NCBI RefSeq assembly: GCF_028640845.1
Contig: NC_080540.1
Coordinates: 97,142,061-97,206,060 of the forward strand
Source: Ahaetulla prasina
Lineage: Eukaryota > Chordata > Lepidosauria > Squamata > Colubridae
Direction of reading: 5' to 3'
DNA: 64,000 nt
This document shows, piece after piece, positions 1 to 10,520 of this stretch; positions within the stretch are counted from its first letter, which is position 1; each line of letters begins with the position of its first letter. The position numbers and the translations under genes were made by a program. A model generated the notes under the pieces. That model was not told the origin of the DNA and searched no databases. It worked only from the letters and a program-made list of their open reading frames with translations.

Positions 1-341
1 TACATTGAACTACTTTTGTATGACATCCTCTCAAGTATTTGAGAAGTGCTCTTCTCCCCCATTAAGAGAATTGTATTAAAAGTTTTTAAAAGGAGAGTTA
101 AAAATGAATACAAAGTAATATAAAATAAAGAAAAAAGAAAAAACCCAGCAAGAAGTGCAAGAAAAGAAAAAAGAAAAATAGAAACAAAAGAGAAAGATAT
201 AAAATAGTGGCTTCTTTCTATAATTTATCTTGCTTAACATTAAAAACATCAGAAATCACAAGTTCATGGGTTTTTTTCTATTTTATGTAAAGTCCACAAG
301 GAGTTTTTAGTTACGAATGAATTAGTATACGTGTCCTAAGA
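1..341. other. AT-rich non-coding sequence
   Basis: Single-copy-looking AT-rich DNA with an A-rich stretch near 120-200. I see no ORF, RNA gene or recognisable repeat. Confidence 0.6.
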
Positions 342-355
342 TGATGATGATGATG

Positions 356-434
<79 letters not shown>
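342..434. repeat. (ATG)n / (AAT)n microsatellite at an L2 3' end
   Basis: A short GAT run passes into about 25 AAT units. It abuts the 3' end of the minus-strand L2 element, so it is most simply read as the expanded 3' tail of that LINE insertion. Translations of this tract (poly-Tyr, poly-Asn) are not proteins. Confidence 0.9.
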
Positions 435-436
<2 letters not shown>

Positions 437-2770
437 TTTTAATTTGTATACCGCCCTTCTCCCGAAGGACTCAGGGCGGTGCACAGCCAGAATAAAATAC
501 AAAGAAAACAGTACATATAATATTAAGAACAACCACTTAAAAAACTTATTCGATTGGCCAAAAATTTTAAAATACAGTAACACCCTATAAAAATTTACAA
601 AAATTTAAAACCCATAAAAGCAAATTAAAAATTTTAAAATCAAGCCAGTCCAGCTAGATGGAATAAATAAGTTTTAAGTTCGTGGCGAATGGTCCGCAGG
701 TCGGATAGTTGACGAAGTCCAGGGGGAAGTTCGTTCCACAGCATAGGAGCCCCCACAAGAAGGCTCTCCCCCTGGGGGCCGCCAGTCGACATTGCTTGGC
801 TGACGGCACCCTAAGGAGTCCCTCTCTGTGAGAATGCACCGGTCGCTGGGAGATAGAAGATGGCAGTAGACGGTCCCATAAATATCCTGGTCCTAAGCCA
901 TGGAGCGCTTTGAAGGTAGTCACCAATACCTTGAAGCACACCCGGAAGACAACAGGCAGCCAGTGCAGTCTGCGCAGGATGGGTGTTACATGGGAGCTCT
1001 GAACCGCTCCCTCTATCACCCGCGCAGCTGCATTCTGGACTAACTGGAGTCTTCGGGTGCTCTTCAAGGGAAGCCCCATGTAGAGAGCATTGCAATAGTC
1101 CAAGCGAGAGGTCACGAGAGCATGAGTGACCATGCATAGGGCATCCCGGTCCAGGAAGGGGCGCAACTGGCGAATCAGGTGAACCTGATAAAAAGCACTC
1201 TTGGAGACGGTCGTCAAATGGTCTTCAGAAGACAACCGCCCATCCAGGAGAACGCCCAAGTTGCGCACCCTTTCCATCGGGGCCAATGACTCGCCCCCAA
1301 CAGTGAGCCGCGGCTGCAGCTGACTGTACTGGGGTGCCGGCATCCACAGCCACTCCGTCTTGGAGGGATTAAGCTTGAGCCTGTTCCTCCCCATCCAGAC
1401 CCGTATGGCTTCCAGACACCGGGACAGTACTTCGATAGCTTCATTGGGGTGGCCTGGGGTGGAAAAGTACAGCTGTGTATCATCAGCGTATAGTTGGTAT
1501 CTCACCCCAAAACCACTGATGATCTCACCCAGCGGCTTCATATAGATGTTGAACAGGAGAGGCGAGAGAATCGATCCCTGCGGCACCCCACACATGAGGC
1601 GCCTCGGGGTCGATCTCTGCCGCCCTGTCAACACCGTCTGCGTCTGGTCAGAGAGGTAGGAGGAGAACCACCGATAAACGGTGCCTTCTACTCCCAAACC
1701 CTCCAACCGGTGCAGCAGGATACCATGGTCGATGGTATCAAAAGCCGCTGAGAGATCTAATAGGACCAGGGCCGAGGAGTAACCCTTATCCCTGGCCCTC
1801 CAGAGATCATCCACCAACGCGACCAAAGCTGTCTCCGTACTGTATCCAGGCCGGAAGCCGGATTGGAATGGGTCTATAGACGGTTTCATCCAGGTACTGG
1901 GGTAATTGACATGCCACCGCACTCTCTACAACCTTTGCCGTAAAACGAAGGTTGGAAACTGGACGGTAATTTCCTAAAACAGCTGGGTCCAGGGAAGGCT
2001 TCTTGAGGAAAGGTCTCACCACCGCCTCTTTCAAGGCAGCGGGAAAGACCCCCTCCTGCAAAGAAGCATTTGTAATCCCCCGGAGCCAGCCTCGTGTCAC
2101 CTCCTGCGTGGCCAGCACCAACCAGGAGGGGCACGGGTCCAGTAAACATGTGGTGGCATTCAACCTTCCCAGTAACCTGTCCATGTCCTCGGGAGTCACA
2201 GGGTCAAAACCATCCCAAACAGTCTCAATAAGACGAGTCTTGAAACTCTCGCTTGGATCTACCCAATTTTGATCCAATCCATCCTGAAGCTGAACGATTT
2301 TATCGTATAGATAACCATTAAACTCCTCGGCACGCCCTTGTAATGGGTCCTCCCGCCCCTCCTGTTGAAGGAGAGAGCGGGTAACCCAAAACAGGGCGGC
2401 CGGGCGGTTATCTGCTGACGCAATGAGGGAGGAAACGTAAGAATGCTTTGCTTCCCTCAATGCCACTAGGTAGGTCCTACTGTAGGACCTAACTAGTGTC
2501 CAGTCAGCCTCAGAACGGCTGGATCTCCAGGCACTCTCTAGGCGTCTTCTCCAGCGCTTCATCTCCCTCAGCTCCTCGGAGAACCAAGGAGCTGGTTGAG
2601 ACCTGCGCCAGGTCAGAGGCCGCAAAGGCACGACACGGTCCAAAGCTCCAGCCGCGACTAGTTCCCAGGCCGCGACTAGTTCTTCAGTCGTGCCGTGGAC
2701 CAGGTTCTCGGGAAACAGCCCAAGCTCCCTCAGGAACCTCTCTGGGTATAATGTTGCAGGATCCAATCTG
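435..2770 (-). mobile_element. L2-clade LINE, 5'-truncated
   Basis: A non-LTR retrotransposon copy on the minus strand. The 3' end carries the family stem-loop (CCGCCCT ... AGGGCGG, 450-480), which three other L2 copies in this window share (26.3, 32.0 and 53.5 kb). The body encodes the endonuclease-RT linker, reverse transcriptase and C-terminal domain. It is truncated at about 2770, just upstream of the point matching position 51215 of the 50-kb copy, so the endonuclease domain is missing. Family knowledge: L2 inserts by target-primed reverse transcription and usually truncates at the 5' end. The tail is a trinucleotide array. Confidence 0.9.
654..2766 (-). pseudogene. L2 ORF2 remnant: reverse transcriptase and C-terminal domain
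   Basis: Two overlapping minus-strand frames make up one broken ORF2. The first (2766 to about 1880) is the endonuclease-RT linker and ends in the RT fingers region with a NYRPVSNL motif. A single-base indel near 1880 shifts the frame. The second (about 1880 to 654) carries the palm: LLDLSAAFDTIDH, then CGVPQGSILSPLLFN, then the catalytic YADDTQLY, all intact. It is followed by an L2-type C-terminal segment (LVQNAAARVIEG, LHWLPVVFRV). The reading frame breaks again in the last 40 residues. This is the best-preserved RT core among the L2 copies here, but it cannot give a full protein. Confidence 0.88.
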
Positions 2771-3996
2771 GGTCTGTCACTGAGAACAGAGGTTTTGTCT
2801 TCTGAGCTTTTGGGCTGTGCTGGTGCCCATCTTCAGGGAACTTCTCTCTAGTCTTCAGTTAGCAATAAACGTCTGCCCTTTTCTCTAATCAGATAAGTCA
2901 ATATGGCCATATCTGTGAATTCCATCATCTTCATCAACCACCTCTCCATTTTTGCTGTTGCTGAATCTTTTCAACTTTTTGCATACATTAATTTTGCTGC
3001 AGTTATCTTATGCAAAAACAAAATCCCATGGCTTTTTCCAGCTATTTGTCCATCAGTCCCAAAAGAAAAACCTCCAATTTCAGTTGTATATAAACCTTTG
3101 AATCAGTGTATATATTTGAATCCAAAATTTTGTAGCCTTTTTACACATCCATCGTGATAAAACTTCCCTTTTTTGTTTTTCACATTTCCAACCTATATTT
3201 GAAGTGCCTTTCTATACTCTAGACAATTTCTCTGGTGAAATATGCCAACAATACATCATTTTATTTTAAAAAAATCTTTAAAATACATACAGTATATACA
3301 TTATAACATAGTGCAAGTGTGCTGAGAACCACAAAGGTTTTTTTGGCTCTGTCTTCTTTTCTCAAGACTAAATATAATTCAATCCTTCGGTTGCTTATCA
3401 CACAACTCAATTTTCTGTTCCCCTAAATGTTCTTCTTGCCTATTCTAAAATGGTTCGGATTTATCTCACTCCTTATAATATGGTGCCCAGAACTGGACAC
3501 AATACTTAAGGAGGGAGGTGGGGGAGGGAGGGAGGTCTGTCAAATGCAGAATGAATTGAATCTACTGAGAATGGCCAAGAGCTGAATTCCTTCTCCTTCT
3601 CCTCCTCCTCCTCCTCCTCTTCCTCTGGCTCCTCCTGGTCACCCATTTCCTCCCCTCACCCTGCCTCTCATCCTCTTCCTTCTTTTAAAGTGCAAATTCT
3701 TCCTCTATTCTGAACAAACAGCACACATGCACATATGTGTAGGAAATTAGATTGTTTGGCTTGGAAAGATATTAAATTGTTATTGAAATATGAATTTTGA
3801 ATGATATGCCAGGCTTATAGTTCTTCCATCCAAACCCAGCGAATTAACCTTATCTAAAACCTGAATGCTTATGATTTAGAATAGCTGTCTTTACCCATGA
3901 CTGTTAGCCAATTATTTGTAAACAAAAGCAGGTTTAATCTATGATATTTCTAGTGATATACATTTGTTTGTTGGCTTGTTGGCTTGTTGTTTGTTG
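2771..3996. other. Non-coding interval with purine and pyrimidine tracts
   Basis: AT-rich sequence without a convincing gene. A GGGA-rich tract lies at about 3509-3535 and a (TCC)n pyrimidine tract at about 3588-3645. The short block listed separately at 3466-3515 may be a CR1 scrap. Confidence 0.55.
3466..3515 (-). mobile_element. Possible CR1 fragment
   Basis: About 50 bp around 'GTGCCCAGAACTGGACACA' resemble, in reverse complement, the CR1 ORF2 region encoding the 'QFW.P' block, which the 14-kb CR1 copy here also has. It is too short to be sure. Confidence 0.35.
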
Positions 3997-4184
3997 GCCT
4001 TTGAGCCAATCCTGACTCCTGTTTCTTGGCAGTAGTTTCAGAAGGGGTTTGCTACGGCTTGCTTCCTAGGGATGAGAGAAAGTGACTGGCCCAAGACCAC
4101 CCAGCAGGCTTTGGGCTTAAGTCAGAACTGGAACTCATGGTCTCCTGGTTTCTAGCCTTAACTAGTACACCAAATTGATTCTCT
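3997..4184 (-). mobile_element. tRNA-headed SINE with BovB-like tail
   Basis: In reverse orientation: a degenerate tRNA-like head with a B-box-like GAGTTCCAGTTC (about 4119-4138), a body with 'GGTCTTGGGCCAGTCACT', then a tail ending CAGGAGTCAGGATTGGCTC. The same family occurs at 7817, 9598, 19580 and 56224. The tail resembles the 3' end of BovB LINEs (GAGTC-GAC-TGA pattern), which suggests BovB-driven mobilisation; that is inference. It is followed by degenerate (CAACAAAC)n. Confidence 0.75.
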
Positions 4185-5382
4185 GACATGGGGGTTAGGG
4201 ATGTGCAAATTAATTTAAATCTTACTTGTTTTATAATTGCCTTTCAAGAGTGATTTCCACCCTTTCAGTTTTCTGTTCAGGTTTTTAATTTAAGGAAATC
4301 CAGCTATAAATGAATTGACCCATTCAGGGACAACGAGTGTACTTCACAAAACTTACAAGATAGCTCTTGCATGGTGTTGTAGTGATTCCAGGAAGTAAAA
4401 AGAAAAGCTGCCTCTATGGGCTGCACATCTTCTCCTCCCCCACCTCCCCCGTCCTCCATAAAGCAGACAAAAGGTTAGGTAATTGTATGTCAACTTTCAA
4501 AACAACTTATCTAAAATCATTGTGTCACATCATCAAGAAAAACATAAAAACTCTCTCTCTCTCTATGATCTCTCTCTCTCTGTCTCTCTCAGTTTTATAG
4601 TGAATGAAAAGACTATGGCTTTAGGATACCTTCTCATAGCAACAAAACTATGCAATAAATTTCTTTTTTTGTAAATTGCTCAGGGAATGCATTCAACAAT
4701 GTATGAATTATGAGCATGGGGGGAGAACAGGAGCTCTTGATGCAGTTTGCAAATCTATTCTTGGATTTCTGCCTCCTTAATCAAATTACATCCTCCCTTT
4801 AGTTTTCTAAAAACAATTGCTAACAATATAATCCTATGCTTGTTTGTTCAGAAGATTTATACTGTCCTACATAGGAGAAAACATTTTGGTAAGTGGTGCA
4901 AGGACGCAGGATTAACACCTTTTTGTCCCCAACTAATTGTTAAAGCATAATAAACAGGCCAGTGCCATTGTTTGCTTTTGTGAATTGGATGCACTATTTT
5001 CTTTATTGCACTATTTACTGAATCTTGTAAGTAGAATTTTGTAAATGTTGATTTAATAATTAGTGCTGTTTGAATGTAACATTGAATTTAAAAGATAAAT
5101 GTTAGAAGCATGAAGCTCTTTAATACTTATTTGCTATAAATAATTGCTCCTTCCTTGTAATTGTATTTTAAATATTTTTATTTCTAGCATTTGCTCTTTT
5201 TTTATGTTAGATCTAAATTATTTTAGCTGCAAATAATATAAGTTATTGATCAAGAATAGTTCTTGGTAATTGCATTATTCCAGTATCATGTTAGGCTGTG
5301 AATTACAATGGATCCTATTTGGTCATTGTGTTAATGTACATGCTGAGTTATCAATGAGAGAAATATGTAAATGTATATGTAT

Positions 5383-5385
<3 letters not shown>
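4185..5385. other. AT-rich non-coding interval
   Basis: No gene seen. It contains an imperfect (CT)n tract at about 4552-4591. The rest is AT-rich and looks single copy. Confidence 0.55.

Positions 5386-5436
<51 letters not shown>
5386..5436. repeat. (CA)n microsatellite
   Basis: About 25 uninterrupted CA units. Confidence 0.97.
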
Positions 5437-5438
<2 letters not shown>

Positions 5439-5606
5439 CAGTATATGTTTTATGCATAAACATATTTCATCCATTGATAACTTAGAATGATAACATTGAT
5501 AACTTAGAATATATATATATTTGTTTTCTGAGGTTTTCACGGGTGTTTGTATATAGGTCTTTGGTTGTTCGGGTTTTCTCCCGTGTAAAATTGGAAGTGT
5601 CTTGGC

Positions 5607-5640
5607 GACGTTTCGACGAAGTCTCATTCGTCATCTTCAG
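5607..5640 (-). ncRNA. Hammerhead-like motif, PLE left arm
   Basis: Read on the minus strand: CTGAAGA, one unpaired T, a stem GACGAA / TTCGTC closing a 6-nt loop TGAGAC, then GAAACGTC. This fits the hammerhead core (CUGANGA, helix II, GAAA, then UH at the cleavage site) apart from the extra base before helix II. The ACGT within GAAACGTC is self-complementary, so helix III could form only between two molecules or units. It overlaps the end of the ORF: its TGA stop lies in the helix II loop. Catalysis is not shown. Confidence 0.55.
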
Positions 5641-6145
5641 GCTTCAGCTTCGTGCTTCTGGGAGCAATGTGTGATCGCAGCTGTTTCTTCCTTTTAACTG
5701 CTAGTGGGGGTTTGAACTGATTGGGTGGGAGCTTGGCTGTGCTCTGATTGGATGGGGGTTTTTCTGTGCTCTGATTGGCTGGGGGTGTGTCCTGTGTTGG
5801 TGGGGGCTTGGTTGTGCTCAGTCTAGTCTGTGCTGCAGGGGGATTTGAGCTGGTGAGCTGCATAGCTGTTGTTTGGCTTTGTGGTCGTGCTACATCTTCA
5901 TAGTGGGTGTCAGTCTGCTGCATGAATGGATTGGAGGGGTTTGAAATGGCTAATGTTGCAGCTGCGGTCTGGCTTCTGGTCCTTGGTCGTGCTTCATGAT
6001 CAGTGTGGGTTTGGGTCTGCTTTCTGGGTGGATGTGCGGTGGTGACATCCTGTGTGGACCTTGTGAGTGTGGGTCTGGTGTCATTCCTCGTGTTAGGGAC
6101 TCGTTTGTCAATAAGGGCGGGTTTCCAAATGGCTGGTAGGCGTGC
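5624..6145 (-). pseudogene. PLE ORF C-terminal fragment
   Basis: An open frame of about 174 codons runs on the minus strand from the dimer junction to a TGA within the hammerhead-like block. The N-terminal part (LPAIWKPALIDKRVPNTRND) resembles the segment after the GIY-YIG endonuclease of Penelope-like ORFs. The rest is a Thr/Gln/Pro-rich linker with imperfect 9-residue repeats (NQSTEKPPS, NQSTAKLPP) encoded by a 27-bp tandem repeat at about 5719-5800. It ends KLKPEDDE. The RT and GIY-YIG domains are absent (5' truncated), so it is not functional. Confidence 0.6.
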
Positions 6146-6168
6146 TCTCAGAAGCACGAAGCTGAAGC

Positions 6169-6202
6169 CTGAAGATGACGAATGAGACTTCGTCGAAACG
6201 TC
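6169..6202 (+). ncRNA. Hammerhead-like motif, PLE right arm
   Basis: CTGAAGA (6169-6175), unpaired T, stem 5' strand GACGAA (6177-6182), loop TGAGAC, stem 3' strand TTCGTC (6189-6194), GAAACGTC (6195-6202). It is identical to the left-arm motif in inverted orientation, so both strands of this locus could transcribe one. Confidence 0.55.
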
Positions 6203-6249
6203 GCCAAGACACTTCCAATTTTACACGGGAGAAAACCCGAACAACCAAA

Positions 6250-6251
<2 letters not shown>

Positions 6252-6316
<65 letters not shown>
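6252..6316. repeat. (AT)n microsatellite
   Basis: About 32 AT units directly at the end of the PLE right arm. The left arm also ends in an AT run (5508-5520). Confidence 0.95.
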
Positions 6317-6320
<4 letters not shown>

Positions 6321-7490
6321 AGTGAAACATTAACATACAAGCTAACATAAAATGAAAAAGAGAAAGGAAATAATAAAACAAAAGTTTTGTTGTATTACAA
6401 AAAATACAATAAAATATAAACAAATTTATAATCAAGATGATCTCCAGCTTTATTTTAGTCTAGAGGTAATAACAATTCCACAACCTCCCTCTAAATTTAA
6501 GCAAATAATTCCAATATCTTAAAATGCTAATAAACCTGGATAAATTTCTTGACCTTAAATATTGATCTAACATTTATGCTATTGCATTGACACAAGGATT
6601 CCAGCCAAGCCAAGCTAAAATAAGAATGGAATTCTGTGAATTGTATTCCTAACAGATCTGCCACAAGGTTAGGGAACCATGAATAAATGTTGCTGTTCTC
6701 ATTTTAAATATGCAATTAGGACCAACAACTGGCAGCCTCCAAATCTTGACTTCTGCAGATGCTATTATCTTCTCACTGCACTTCTTGAAACAGACTTCAA
6801 CAGGAGATAATTCAGGCATCTGCTCTGATGCTGGGTAACTGTGCCTAGAAGCAAAAAGGTGAATCTCTTCTGCTCATTTTTCTCTTTGACACGCAAACAT
6901 ACAGCTTTCAGGCATACGTTGACCACAGAGCAATAAAACAAGCAGACATAGGATAGTCTTATTTGCAGCCTGTCCTTGGGCATACAATAATCTGCTGCCA
7001 TAAATCCCAAATTGTTATATGAGAACTGTAACACTTATCTTTTGTTACTACCATGTAAAATGTTATTGCACATTAATGAAGCATTGCATAGAGGTGAGAA
7101 TTGAGGAGTGAAAAAATATTAAATTAAAGATTTTTTAAAACATATTAGTGAAACAAAATTCTTCAAGAAGAACAGAGAAGGACCTCTATTTATTCCCCTG
7201 GATGCCCTTTGCTTACATTTCAATTTTAATCAAGACAGTCAACCATATCTTGAAATAAGACTATTCCCTCATGCTAAGTTTAATGATCCTTTTAATACCG
7301 ATATAGTTCTAGGTTTTTTCCCCCCTCTAGGTATCTGCTGTGTCTCTTCAGCCTGAGAGCATTAAATATGAGATTAAAAAAATAAAGACTTTTTGGCATG
7401 GTTCAGGAATTAGTCAAAAAGTAAAACGGGACTGAATAATCATCCAACATGAAATACGAAACTAAAAGAGATTAAGAAAGTAAGTAATTA
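6317..7490. other. AT-rich non-coding interval
   Basis: No gene, RNA or recognisable repeat seen. Confidence 0.55.
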
Positions 7491-7758
7491 CTCTGTTTCC
7501 TTGAAAATAAGATGTCCCCTGATAATAAACCCAATCTGGCTTTTGAGTGCATGTGCTAAAATAAGCCTCCTCCCTGAAAATAAGGCCTCCCCAAAAATAT
7601 TTAACTGCAGAGCTGGAAATCAGGTAAGATGGCAAAAGGAGCCCCATCTTGCTCCACGTGCCCTAAAATAATAAGACCTCCCCGAAAATAAGGCCAAGCG
7701 CTTATTTCAGGGTTCAAAAAAATATAAGAGAGAGTCTTATTTCCAGGGAAACACGGTA
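7491..7758. mobile_element. Mariner-like MITE
   Basis: Imperfect terminal inverted repeats: the left end reads CTCTGTTTCCTTGAAAATAAG; the right end in reverse complement reads CCGTGTTTCCCTGGAAATAAG. Both are flanked by TA, the target duplication of Tc1/mariner transposons. The interior repeats 'AAAATAAG(A/G)CC' several times and has no transposase. Family name is inferred from TIR and TA only. Confidence 0.7.
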
Positions 7759-7816
7759 TATAAATAAAAATTGTTTAGCAAATAGTGTTCAATGTAAGCA
7801 GTTTATCCTATACATT

Positions 7817-8043
7817 TTGTGTCCCTTTGAGCAAGTCTTGATTCCTGCTGACTGCTTGGACAAGTACCTAAAGTTTTCTTGGCAAGGTATTTCAGAAGTG
7901 GCTTGCCATTGCCTCCTTCCTAGGGCTGAGAAGGAGTGGTTGGCCAAGGTCATCCAGCTGGCTCCATGTCTAAAGCAGAGCTGGAACTCATGGTCTTTTG
8001 ATTTCTAGCACGATGCCTTAACCACTGTACCAAACTGCCTCTC
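7817..8043 (-). mobile_element. tRNA-headed SINE with BovB-like tail
   Basis: Nearly full-length copy of the family at 3997, reverse orientation. The head (about 7975-8043) includes an A-box-like region rc(CCTTAACCACTGTACC) and a B box in GAGTTCCAGC. The body contains GGCAATGGCAAGCCACTTC and the tail AGTCAAGACTTGCTC-like sequence near 7825-7845. Confidence 0.8.
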
Positions 8044-8082
8044 AAAGATTCAGTACATGTAGGAATAAGTCCCAAAGGTGCT

Positions 8083-8245
8083 TTTTCAAGGGGCAACTGG
8101 ACTTTCTGTTTTTTTCTTTGAAGACATTTCGCTTCTCATCCAAGAAGCTTCTTCAACTCTGGATGAGAAACAAAACATCATCAAAGGAAAACCAGAAAGT
8201 CCAGTTGCCTCTTGAAAAAGCACCTTTGGGACAACCATGATCTGG
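8083..8245. mobile_element. PLE-like short repeat, head-to-head dimer
   Basis: The left arm (minus, about 8083-8158) and right arm (plus, about 8160-8245) both end outward through CCAGAAAGTCCAGTTGCC and a TTGAAAAAGCACC-type block; the right arm runs on into CTTTGGGACAACCATGA. The left arm keeps a complete hammerhead-like layout; the right arm has lost the first half of it. The locus at 37886 belongs to the same family. Confidence 0.65.
8123..8156 (-). ncRNA. Hammerhead-like motif, second sequence family
   Basis: On the minus strand: TTGAAGA (the first C of CTGAAGA mutated), unpaired A, stem GCTTCT / AGAAGC with loop TGGATG, then GAAATGTC. It has the same 34-nt spacing as the motif at 6169 although the stem sequence is unrelated, which argues for conserved structure. 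The C-to-T change at an invariant core position should inactivate this copy. Confidence 0.45.
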
Positions 8246-9597
8246 ATAGCTGAAAATTTGTGATGGAATAATGCACATGTGCAGAGGGCTTTGCTTTCTA
8301 TTTAAAATCATTTTCCTCCCCAAAAATCAGGCGCCCTATGCTTGTCAAGCCTTTCTCAACTTTGTACCCTTCATGTGTGTTGGAATAGAAAGTTCCCAAG
8401 CAGCCTAATTTGCTGGAAATTTGGCCATTGCAAAGATGATATTAGGTAATTAGAGTCACAGAGAGTGGCAGATTGGGGAAAGCTATTCTCTAAATACTTC
8501 TTTGGGATTATCTAAGTAATAATACCAAGTACCTGTCATCAACTGTAAGGAAGGGTGGCTAGACAAATTGACAGCTAGAAAGAGAAAACAGTACTTTTTA
8601 AAGCCCAGGGAACATAAACCCTTACAAAACCTTGTGAACTATCATCACAACACAGGTGAGTTGTTTGACAAGCATATAATCTTAACATATAGGAAAAATT
8701 CTCATGAGAATTTTTTTATACATTGCAAGCTAATTCCAGAATATAAAAATAAACATTACTGGGCAGGTTAAAAAAAAAGGAAAAGTGATAATCATATAAA
8801 TCTATCATCTCTCTGTCTGTCTATATCTATCTGTCTGTCTGTCTGTCTGTCTATCATCTCTCACCATTAAGTTTCAGATTTGGATGCCTCATTCAAAAAG
8901 AATAGACATGTATGATTCCCTTAAAACACAAAATAGATGATTCCTCCAAATTCTTCCATTCAGAAAAATGTTTCAAAATAATATTTCTAGAAATAGAAAT
9001 TATATTTCTATAATTCAGCAAAAAGTAATGTGATTAATAGTGCTATGTAGATTATGAGTACCAATAAATTTCTCTTGAGTAAAGTAAAGTTCAGTGGAGT
9101 GTATAATGTAAAATGCAGAGCACTTTCTACTACACTACATCTTGTTTGATTTATGCTTTCTTGTTGCCAATTTGATTTCTAATTAAAATGAAAATGCATA
9201 ATATTAATATTGTTATGTTAGAATGTCATCAGAACATCCAATTTGTTTACATTCTATAGCCAGTTTGTGCGTTTACATCACATTTTATTTTTAGATAATA
9301 CATTAGTATAGAAATTAAACAGTACTTATTGTTACAATTACATCACAGAAAATAAACATAACCTTTATCATGCCCCCCCCACTGCAATTTTTAATACTTT
9401 TTCTCTAAGGAAAGAAGAAATAATGGAACCTGTTGATTCTGCCTTTATTAAGAACAAATGAAACAATATATTAACCAGCTCTTGGTTGTCTTGCTTTGTT
9501 TTACAAAATGATTCATTATGGGATCATCTAACTTACTAACACATGTATTTCAAACTGAGTCTCAGTGAGGTTTTTAGTGTCCTGTTCTGTTTCATTT
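8246..9597. other. AT-rich non-coding interval
   Basis: No gene seen. It contains a (TCTG)/(TATC) repeat at about 8801-8858. Confidence 0.55.
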
Positions 9598-9755
9598 TAT
9601 TTATTTTATGCCTTTGAGTCAGTCTTGACTACTGGTGACAGCCTGGACAAATCTCAGCAGGGGTTTTTTTGGCAATGTTTTCAAAAGTGGTTTCTCATTG
9701 CCTTCTTCTTAAAGCTGAGAGAAAGAGTGACTGGTCCAAGGTCACTCAAGTGACC
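9598..9755 (-). mobile_element. SINE fragment, BovB-like tail
   Basis: Reverse-oriented copy of the 3997 family: tail (GAGTCAGTCTTGACTACTGG in plus orientation) and body are present. The tRNA-like head is missing beyond about 9755. Confidence 0.7.
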
Positions 9756-9876
9756 TTGTTTCTTCCCTTAACAGCCTTGCCGTCACCTTTCTGCCCCCAA
9801 GTTGTATTAGATCCATCACATTAGTTCTCTCTTCAGATACTCGCATACCCAGAAAATGATAACATGCATGGGCATG

Positions 9877-9879
<3 letters not shown>

Positions 9880-9923
<44 letters not shown>
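9880..9923. repeat. (CA)n microsatellite
   Basis: About 22 CA units. Confidence 0.97.
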
Positions 9924-9928
<5 letters not shown>

Positions 9929-10520
9929 TGCCAAACCTGGAAAAACAAGTCAGGCTTCTTCCCCAGGTCAACAGTCTGGTCTGAAATTGAAGAACTCAAA
10001 GAAACTGGAATTATTATTATTTAAATTTGAGCTTTTTCTTCCCTATGGTTCACCACCTGGGTCTGAAACAGGAATTTAAAAGGCAGGCTAGGGAGAGAGC
10101 ACAGATATCTCTTCTTTCTAGTGATTAACATCTGGAATGGCAGGAGGTAATTCAAAGAGACAAGGCTTCCCTTCAGGGGCATCTGATGAACAAGATGGGC
10201 ATGGGTGCATCCACACAAACTTTTTGTGACAGGGTAGGCCTTTCAAAGGATCAAATATTCTAATTTCCTTCCTCTCCTGCCCACAAATCGATATATACCA
10301 TTTTGAATTTTTATTCCTATAAAACAGAATCAGGTAGGCGTAAAAGGAAGCTGTAGAAGTTGTCCCTCCCACACAAGGAAAGGCCCATAAAATTCTGGAA
10401 GTATTTTCAAAGCTGTAGTCAATTGCAAACAAAAGGCCACCATGTTGATTGGAGCTGTCACGAGGAAGGGGCCAATAATAAAAAAAAACTACCTTGAACA
10501 CTAATATTCTAGTTAACTAA
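9924..10520. other. Non-coding interval
   Basis: A minus-strand open frame of 127 codons (10118-10501) has no recognisable domain and no homologous look; I treat it as chance. Nothing else is seen. Confidence 0.45.

Larger units (their letters stand above)
5510..6251. mobile_element. Penelope-like element fragment, head-to-head dimer
   Basis: Two copies of one 3' end face away from each other. The left copy (minus, about 6143 to 5510) holds the end of an ORF, a hammerhead-like block and a tail. The right copy (plus, about 6144-6251) repeats the last ORF codons, the same hammerhead-like block and the first part of the tail. The arms match over about 110 bp. Assignment to Penelope-like elements (PLEs) rests on the C-terminal coding sequence (IWKPALIDKRVPNTRNDTRP, a post-GIY-YIG-like segment) and on the GAAACGTC block. 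PLEs are known to carry hammerhead motifs in their terminal repeats and to form inverted copies. The right end passes into (AT)n. Confidence 0.7.

Noticed and set aside
311..583. 90-codon minus ORF with poly-Tyr
   Set aside because: It is the translation of the (AAT)n microsatellite and adjacent L2 tail.
10118..10501. 127-codon minus ORF
   Set aside because: No domain, no codon bias evident, no neighbouring exon signals.
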